From NCBI GenBank assembly GCA_942492445.1, contig CALOEW010000025.1, positions 1-10,503 on the forward strand: a DNA stretch of 10,503 nt, read 5' to 3'. Made by a program: the position numbers and the translations under genes. Under the pieces are notes generated by a model. The model was not told the origin of the DNA and searched no databases. It saw only the letters and a list, made by a program, of their open reading frames with translations. Within the stretch, counting starts at the first letter, position 1. Each line of letters begins with the position of its first letter. Of the stretch, positions 7,740-10,503 are shown piece after piece. This DNA is from NORP240 sp942492445 (GTDB lineage: Bacteria > Pseudomonadota > Gammaproteobacteria > Pseudomonadales > Pseudohongiellaceae).

Positions 7740-7888
7740 ACCCTGTTTTTTGCACCGGTGACGGCTATACTGACATTCCAGTTGCCAGCCTAAATCTCTG
7801 CCGGGAATCGATCTGACGTTGGCCAATTTAATACTAGTGGAAACCGCAATAAACCAGCCGATGGTCTGTTTCTCTGCTGCTGGCTCTG

Positions 7889-9260
7889 ATGCTGGTGTCC
7901 TGGGGTTGTTCCGCCCAGTTGCCCCGGCAATCCTCCGCTGATGCCGTCGATGGGGAATCCGTCCTCTACGTGGGCGCGCGGCTGTTAACCGGCGACGGGC
8001 GGATGATTGAAAACGGAGCGCTGCTGGTGACGGGAAGTTACATAGCCGCGGTGGGCCGCGAAGACGCTATCCCCATCCCCTCCGGCACGACGCGCATCGA
8101 CCTGAGTGGCAAACCCTGATGCCGGCATGATCGACGCTCATGCTCATCTGGGTTATGAGGGTTACACCAGTTGGGGGCGCCGACAATTATTCCCGGGAAA
8201 CCCTTGTCGATCACCTGGAACGCTACAGCTATTACGGGTTTGCCGCGGTCTTTTCCGCCGGCAGCGACCCACAGGAGCTGGCCCTGGAAATACAGAGTGC
8301 CCAGCAACAGGGCCGGTTGAGTGGCGCGCGGCTGCTATTTGGCGCCGGAATGGCCCCACCGGACCAGGGGCCCAATGACAGGTTCCTGGAACACGCCCTG
8401 GCGATTCGGGAGAGCAGCGGCATGACAGTGTTGATGGGCTGGCCAGTGCCGAACAGGCCCGCGCCGCGGCAAACGCGGTCGCCGCAAAAGGCATTCCCTT
8501 TATCAAGATCTGGGTGGACGACAGGGGCGGAAGCCAGCAGAAACTGGCTCCTGAAATCTATCGACCGCTGCTTGAGGAGGCCCGGCGACTGGACCTTGAG
8601 GTGTTCGTTCATCAGCAGTATCCAGGCGATATGCCGGACCTGCTGGACGCCGGGGCGGACGGTTTTCTCCATGGCCGGCTGGGGCCGGATCTGGACCGGG
8701 AACTGGCGCAGCAGATCGCTGGCGCAGACGCTTTCGTGGTGCCCAACCTGGGGCTTGCCGAACTGCGCCGGGAACGCGTGGCGGATGACCCGTTTCTGCA
8801 GGAATCGGTGCCGCCCCAGGTGATTGCGCGGCTGGGCAACAGTTTTGATCAACGGCAGGCCACTCCAGCCGGACCGGATCAGGAGCGGCAGCTGAGGGAG
8901 TCCATGGGCCACCTGCTGGCAGCAGGGGTGGATATCCTGCTGGGAACCGATGCCGGCGCCGTGCCTGATCACTTTTTCGGCTACACCGGGCACCGGGAAC
9001 TGGAGATTTTTGTCCGCCTGGGCATGTCGCCCATGCAGGCTGTCATGGCAGCCACCAGCAGGCCGGCGCAGCGACTGGGGCTGGACGATCTCGGGACGCT
9101 GGCGGCAGGAAAACTGGCAGACTTCATTGTCCTGGATGCCAATCCACTGGAGAATATCCGTAATACCCGAACCCTATCCCGGGTTTACCGGGCCGGTGAA
9201 CTGGTTGACCGGCAGGCCCTCAGGGAGGGTTGGCGACTGTCGGATGCGCCGGAACTGTAA
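7889..9260 (+). pseudogene. Exported amidohydrolase (imidazolonepropionase-like, metal-dependent), frameshifted
   Basis: Joined across frames, this is a metal-dependent hydrolase of the amidohydrolase superfamily, which cleaves C-N bonds in amides, dipeptides or ring compounds. The N-terminus has a hydrophobic stretch (LLLALMLVSWGC), possibly a lipoprotein signal, then the small beta domain (VLYVGARLLTGDGRMIENGALLVTG). Metal-site features follow: MIDAHAHLG with HxH at 8139-8147, His in VFVHQQ (8610), His in FLHGRLG (8670), and Asp in LLGTDAG (8949). The C-terminus is typical (AGKLADFIVLDANPLENI, 9108-9161). Four single-base indels are needed: losses at 8111-8113 and 8124-8125, an extra G in 8173-8177, and a loss near 8433. 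The ATG at 7889 lacks a ribosome site. The frame is open back to 7853 without an ATG, so the true start may be at or before 7861 with one more indel. All metal-binding motifs survive, which favours sequencing error over decay. Substrate unknown. Confidence 0.85.
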
Positions 9261-9262
9261 AT

Positions 9263-9280
9263 TGCACCCCTGTCGGTGCA
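9263..9280. repeat. Small hairpin after the amidohydrolase stop
   Basis: A 6-bp stem (TGCACC 9263-9268 with GGTGCA 9275-9280) with a 6-nt loop lies two bases after the stop codon. No T run follows, so termination here is doubtful. Confidence 0.3.
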
Positions 9281-9358
9281 TTAGACTTGAAAAAATCCTT
9301 GTAGAGGCGTAACTTGCGGTGGAAACCCTGTTATGTCCCCCGATTAAAAATAGAAAAT

Positions 9359-9363
9359 GGAGG
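9359..9363 (+). promoter_or_regulatory. Ribosome binding site that fixes the start of the secreted protein
   Basis: GGAGG lies five bases before the ATG at 9369. It overlaps another in-frame ATG at 9357, which therefore cannot use it and has no good site of its own. Starting at 9369 gives a normal MKKQ signal peptide. Confidence 0.85.
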
Positions 9364-9368
9364 ATTCC

Positions 9369-10377
9369 ATGAAGAAGCAAGCTCTTGCAGCCTTGTGCCT
9401 CACCTGCAGCGGAATAGTGGCAGCGCCGGCCCTGCTGGCTCAGAATTCCGATATCCCGCGCACCGAATACGGTCATCCCGATTTCCAGGGCACCTACACG
9501 TTTCGCACCATTACCCCGTTGAATCGCCCGCCGGAACTGGCCGACAAGGAGTATCTCACGCCCGAGGAAGCTGCAGAGTGGGAAGCCTACGAGAATCAGC
9601 GTCAGAACCGTGATCTGATCATCGACTCGGTCGGCGGCGCCGGGTATCCACCAGGGGTGATTTCCTACAACGAGTTCTGGTATGAGCGAGGCAGCGAAAC
9701 CATTTCGTCCCGTCGTACCTCGCTGATTTACGACCCTCCCAACGGCAGGATCCCTCCGGCCAATGAAGTCGGCCGCGAGCGCCAGGCTGAATACCAGCAG
9801 ATGGTATTCGAGAGCGCCGGCCCGGAAGGACGGACCACGGTAGACCGTTGCATTACCGGTTTTGTCGGTGGTCCGCCGATGATCCCTGGTTCCTACAACA
9901 ACAACATGCAGATCGTGCAGACCAGGGATCACGTCATCATCCACAATGAGATGGTCCCACGGCGCGCATCATCCCTTACGCCAACGAACACAGTGACAGT
10001 CAGTTGAAGTGGGAGGGCGATTCCATCGCTCAATGGGGAGGGCGATACCCTGGTTATCCATACCCAGAACTGGTATCACGATTACGACATGCGCGGCATG
10101 TCCGATCAGGCCAAGGTTACCGAGTATTTCCGCTGGATTGATGGAAACACGCTGGAATATGACTTCACGGTGGAGGACCCTGACCTGGGATGAATCCCGG
10201 TCCGCAAGGCTGCCGCTGCGCCGGTCGTCAGATCCGATATTCGGAGTATGCCTGCCACCGAAGGGCAACCACGGTCTGATGGGTATCCTGGCCGGCTGGC
10301 GTCGCTACGAAGTCATGGGCTTCAACGGCGACGGTTCTCCCAAGTCGGAAAGCGGGGTTGTGGCTATCGAAGAGTAG
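9369..10377 (+). pseudogene. Secreted protein of unknown function with WEGDTLV and ACHEGN motifs, frameshifted
   Basis: Joined across frames it is an export-type protein of about 335 residues. The signal peptide is MKKQALAALCLTCSGIVAAPALLAQ. The mature part begins with the pattern GHPDFQGTYTFRTITPLNRP, then ELADKEYLTPEEAAEWE, TVDRCITG (Cys at residue 161), HNEMVHGARIIPY, WEGDSIAQWEGDTLVIHTQNW, and EYACHEGNHGL near the C-terminus. I recognise this as an uncharacterised periplasmic family common in Acidobacteria and some Gammaproteobacteria; its function is unknown to me. Six frame changes are needed: extra bases in CCC 9956-9958, GGGG 10035-10038, near 10181, and at 10243-10244, 10258-10259 and 10263-10265. 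The last three fall within 23 bases and each looks like a duplicated homopolymer base. The frame from 9369 alone stops at 10007. Conservation across every break favours sequencing error. A terminator-like hairpin follows. Confidence 0.75.
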
Positions 10378-10408
10378 CAGCCCGGCACGAGTTTCGTTTA
10401 TTGCACCA

Positions 10409-10440
10409 GACCACCGGCTTGAAGAGGCCGGTGGTCCTTT
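10409..10440 (+). terminator. Probable terminator of the secreted-protein gene
   Basis: A perfect 10-bp stem (GACCACCGGC 10409-10418 with 10427-10436) with an 8-nt loop starts 31 bases after the stop. The following run is short (CTTTC), so efficiency may be moderate. The remaining bases to 10503 show no recognisable gene; a TACAAT at 10490-10495 could be a -10 element but has no good -35 partner. Confidence 0.7.
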
Positions 10441-10503
10441 CGTCCGGCCCCGCGAAAATTTCCAGGATCGCCTGCCTGCGCTTGACCGCTACAATGCGTC
10501 CAG

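Noticed and set aside
9951..10265. Programmed ribosomal frameshifting in the secreted-protein gene
   Set aside because: Six shifts, several within 23 bases and each a single extra homopolymer base, do not fit programmed frameshifting; no slippery heptamer with a downstream structure explains them.

Overview
The window looks like chromosomal DNA of a Gammaproteobacterium, probably an aerobic to facultatively anaerobic free-living one. It has moderately high GC and good Shine-Dalgarno sites. Its gene content is typical of marine and soil gammas: a PQQ quinoprotein dehydrogenase, a TonB-dependent receptor of the OprC/NosA copper family, a QorA-type quinone oxidoreductase close to the E. coli protein, and secreted enzymes. 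This placement is inferred from protein resemblance only. There are no rRNA, tRNA, phage or CRISPR features.

Layout. (1) 1-1746, plus strand: the 3' part of a periplasmic PQQ-dependent dehydrogenase gene that begins before the window, closed by a strong intrinsic terminator (1768-1799). (2) 1800-1971: a rich regulatory region with an exact FNR/Anr-type box (1827-1840) and a perfect 19-nt palindrome (1874-1892). It lies ahead of an OprC/NosA-like outer-membrane copper receptor (1972-4101). (3) 4133-4168: a nested hairpin between that gene and a convergent minus-strand gene for a small membrane-anchored DUF385-like protein (4270-4692). (4) 4821-4972: a 152-bp MITE-like element with 22-bp terminal inverted repeats. 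It overlaps and supplies the last codon and stop of a minus-strand quinone oxidoreductase gene (4967-5941). (5) 6175-7451, minus: a frameshifted saccharopine-dehydrogenase-like gene. (6) 7452-7860: mostly non-coding, with an orphan plus-strand terminator (7716-7739). (7) 7889-9260, plus: a frameshifted exported amidohydrolase. (8) 9369-10377, plus: a frameshifted secreted protein of unknown function, followed by a terminator-like hairpin.

How the genes fit together. The best-supported functional story is copper uptake: an OprC/NosA-type receptor whose upstream region carries an oxygen-responsive regulator site. This fits the known use of such receptors in supplying copper to anaerobic respiratory enzymes such as N2O reductase, although no nos, nir or nor genes lie in the window. 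The other genes look like separate oxidative or catabolic units and form no obvious single pathway.

Data quality matters here. From about 7.0 kb to 10.3 kb all three genes are interrupted by single-base indels, at least thirteen in total and mostly in short homopolymers, while genes before 7.0 kb are clean. The protein similarity usually continues across each shift, so sequencing error is a serious alternative to true gene decay. I see no convincing new multi-gene system. The items most worth a second look are the receptor's altered copper-site motif, its promoter architecture, and the element at the qorA stop.
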